A stretch of 64,000 nt of DNA from Mycobacterium sp. 050128. GTDB lineage: Bacteria > Actinomycetota > Actinomycetes > Mycobacteriales > Mycobacteriaceae. The position numbers and the translations under genes were made by a program. Shown here in pieces: positions 62,797 to 64,000 of this stretch (position 1 is its first letter; every line of letters starts with the position of its first letter). The notes beneath the pieces were generated by a model. That model was not told the DNA's origin and did no database searches. It worked only from the letters and a program-made list of their open reading frames with translations. The stretch is taken from assembly GCF_036409155.1 (NCBI RefSeq), contig NZ_JAZGLW010000001.1, forward strand, positions 806,001 to 870,000, written 5' to 3'.

Positions 62797-62824
62797 AAAG
62801 GGACGCTGAGCGATGGGCGTCGAG

Positions 62825-63976
62825 CTAGCTCGCCAGCAGGTTCGCGCAATCGCGTGCGATCGCGAGTTCTTCGTTGGTCGGGACCACGAGCACGGCGATT
62901 CGCGAATCATCGGCCGAAATCCGCCGTGCACCTTTGCCTGTGGACTGGTTGCGACTCTCGTCGAGAGCGATGCCCAACTCCTCCAGCCCGTGCACGGCAT
63001 CACGACGCACCAAAGCATCGTTCTCGCCGATGCCGGCGGTGAAAGTCAGCACGTCGGTGTGCCCCAGCACCGCCAGGTAGGCGCCGATGTACTTACGCAG
63101 CCGATGGATGAATACGTCGTATCCCAATTGTGCTGAACTGTCCCCTGATTCGATCATCGCGTGCAGCCGGCGGAAGTCGCGCTCGCCGGCCAGGCCCCAG
63201 ACGCCCGACCGGTTGTTGAGCATGGACTCGATCGCCTCCACATCCATGTTCGCGGTGCGCCACAGGTAACTGATGACGCCGGGGTCGATGTCGCCGCTGC
63301 GGGTACCCATCACCAGACCCTCCAACGGGGTCAGGCCCATCGACGTGTCGACCGGCCGGCCGCCGGCGATCGCCGAGGCCGAAGCGCCATTGCCCAGGTG
63401 CAGCACGATTTGGTTCAGGCTGTCCAGCGGCCTGCCCAGGAATGCGGCGGCCTGCTCGCTCACGTAGCGATGCGACGTGCCGTGAAATCCGTAGCGGCGT
63501 ATCCGGTATCGCTCGGCAAGCTCCCGATTCATCGCATACGTCGCCGCCGCGGCCGGTAGGCAGTGGAAGAAAGCCGTATCGAACACGGCGACATGCGCGA
63601 CGGCCGGCAACAACTTGCGTGCCACCTTGATGCCCTGCAGCGCGGGCGGATTGTGCAGCGGCGCAAGCTCCGACAGCTTCTCCAGCTCCGCGATCCGCAC
63701 GTCGTCGAGCAGCGTCGGGCGATAAAAATCGCTGCCGCCGTGCACGACCCGGTGTCCGACCGCCAACAGACCGCTCGACTTCAGGTCGATGCCATCCTCG
63801 GCCAACTGGTGAAACGCCAAACGCAACGCTTCCTCATGATCGGCGGCCCGCCCGGACGGCTCGCCGATCTCCCCGATGACGCCCCTCGCGCGGATCGCAC
63901 CCGAATCCGGCTCGAGCAGTTGGTATTTCAGTGACGAGGAACCCGAGTTGATCACCAATACGAGTTGATCAGCCAT
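62825..63976 (-). CDS. ackA: Acetate kinase
   Basis: Interconverts acetate + ATP and acetyl phosphate + ADP; with Pta it links acetyl-CoA and acetate. It is 383 aa. Signatures are [14 protein letters not shown] (N-terminal), [29 protein letters not shown] and [17 protein letters not shown]. The start overlaps the pta stop by 8 bp, so the two enzymes are translationally coupled. A CGAGCTAGCTCG palindrome (62821-62832) covers the stop codon. Confidence 0.97.
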   Translation of the reverse strand: MADQLVLVINSGSSSLKYQLLEPDSGAIRARGVIGEIGEPSGRAADHEEALRLAFHQLAEDGIDLKSSGLLAVGHRVVHGGSDFYRPTLLDDVRIAELEKLSELAPLHNPPALQGIKVARKLLPAVAHVAVFDTAFFHCLPAAAATYAMNRELAERYRIRRYGFHGTSHRYVSEQAAAFLGRPLDSLNQIVLHLGNGASASAIAGGRPVDTSMGLTPLEGLVMGTRSGDIDPGVISYLWRTANMDVEAIESMLNNRSGVWGLAGERDFRRLHAMIESGDSSAQLGYDVFIHRLRKYIGAYLAVLGHTDVLTFTAGIGENDALVRRDAVHGLEELGIALDESRNQSTGKGARRISADDSRIAVLVVPTNEELAIARDCANLLAS

Positions 63977-64000
63977 GCCCGACCCCCTGCGCCTGGATCG
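63969..64000 (-). CDS. pta: C-terminal end of phosphate acetyltransferase (partial)
   Basis: On the minus strand the last nine codons IQAQGVGHG and a TGA (63969-63971) precede and overlap ackA by 8 bp. The IQA ending, the overlap and the universal pta-ackA pairing in mycobacteria (Rv0408-Rv0409) support the call. The rest of the gene is outside the window, so nothing can be said of its domains. Confidence 0.7.
   Translation of the reverse strand, partial: IQAQGVGHG

Overview
The window is GC-rich chromosomal DNA of a mycobacterium, most likely a slow grower. Gene content and order match the M. tuberculosis H37Rv segment from about Rv0446c down to Rv0408 (pta), read in the opposite orientation. 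This assignment comes from recognising the proteins and their order, not from a database search. Diagnostic genes are sigK-rskA, a PPE gene, groEL2 with twin CIRCE operators, moeA2-psd-pssA-Rv0435c, sodC-virR, def-Rv0428c-xthA, two TPP-riboswitch-controlled thiamine loci, lpqM-lpqL, glnX-glnH-pknG and pta-ackA.

Layout. 1-9.8 kb: the tail of a methyltransferase/reductase-like membrane gene, sigK-rskA, a membrane protein, a DinB-like enzyme, a VOC-gene remnant, a D-aminoacylase-type amidohydrolase, a short PPE gene, two paralogous flavin-type split-barrel proteins around a CMD protein and an SDR, and groEL2. 9.8-16.8 kb: accessory redox genes, comprising a TetR with an SDR whose last codons are cut off by a stop, a cupin, an FAD hydroxylase plus alpha/beta hydrolase operon behind three dyad operators, and a VOC plus Baeyer-Villiger-type monooxygenase operon. 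16.8-21.9 kb: molybdopterin and phospholipid operon with a CDC48-like ATPase. 21.9-29.7 kb: accessory lipid/xenobiotic block with two TetR regulators, an MFS pump, an acyl-CoA dehydrogenase, an SDR, an enoyl-CoA hydratase and a luciferase-like oxidoreductase. 29.7-36.6 kb: conserved core (Lon-N protein, carboxylate-amine ligase, sodC, virR, DUF3263, def, acetyltransferase, xthA, two small proteins that flank ctpH in M. tuberculosis, with ctpH itself absent). 36.6-42.6 kb: PAS-ANTAR regulator, TPP riboswitch, thiC-thiD-hydrolase, two small membrane proteins, and MarR plus a luciferase-like enzyme. 42.6-50.1 kb: envelope and secreted proteins, including lpqM, lpqL, an lpqL paralogue that has lost metal ligands, and a tandemly duplicated secreted protein of which one copy is a pseudogene. 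50.1-54.3 kb: SGNH hydrolase-thiG-thiS-thiO with a second TPP riboswitch, thiE and mutT3. 54.4-59.1 kb: the glnX-glnH-pknG amino-acid-sensing operon. 59.1-62.8 kb: an accessory module (AbiEi/DUF559-like protein, DUF1800 and DUF1501 proteins) punctuated by three copies of a 54-bp palindromic element. 62.8-64 kb: ackA and the end of pta.

No tRNA, rRNA, insertion sequence or CRISPR array was seen. The most notable signals are the three matched 54-bp hairpins around the accessory module, the predicted inactive M28 peptidase paralogue beside lpqL, the decayed tandem copy of the small secreted protein, and several palindromic operators shared by regulator and target genes.
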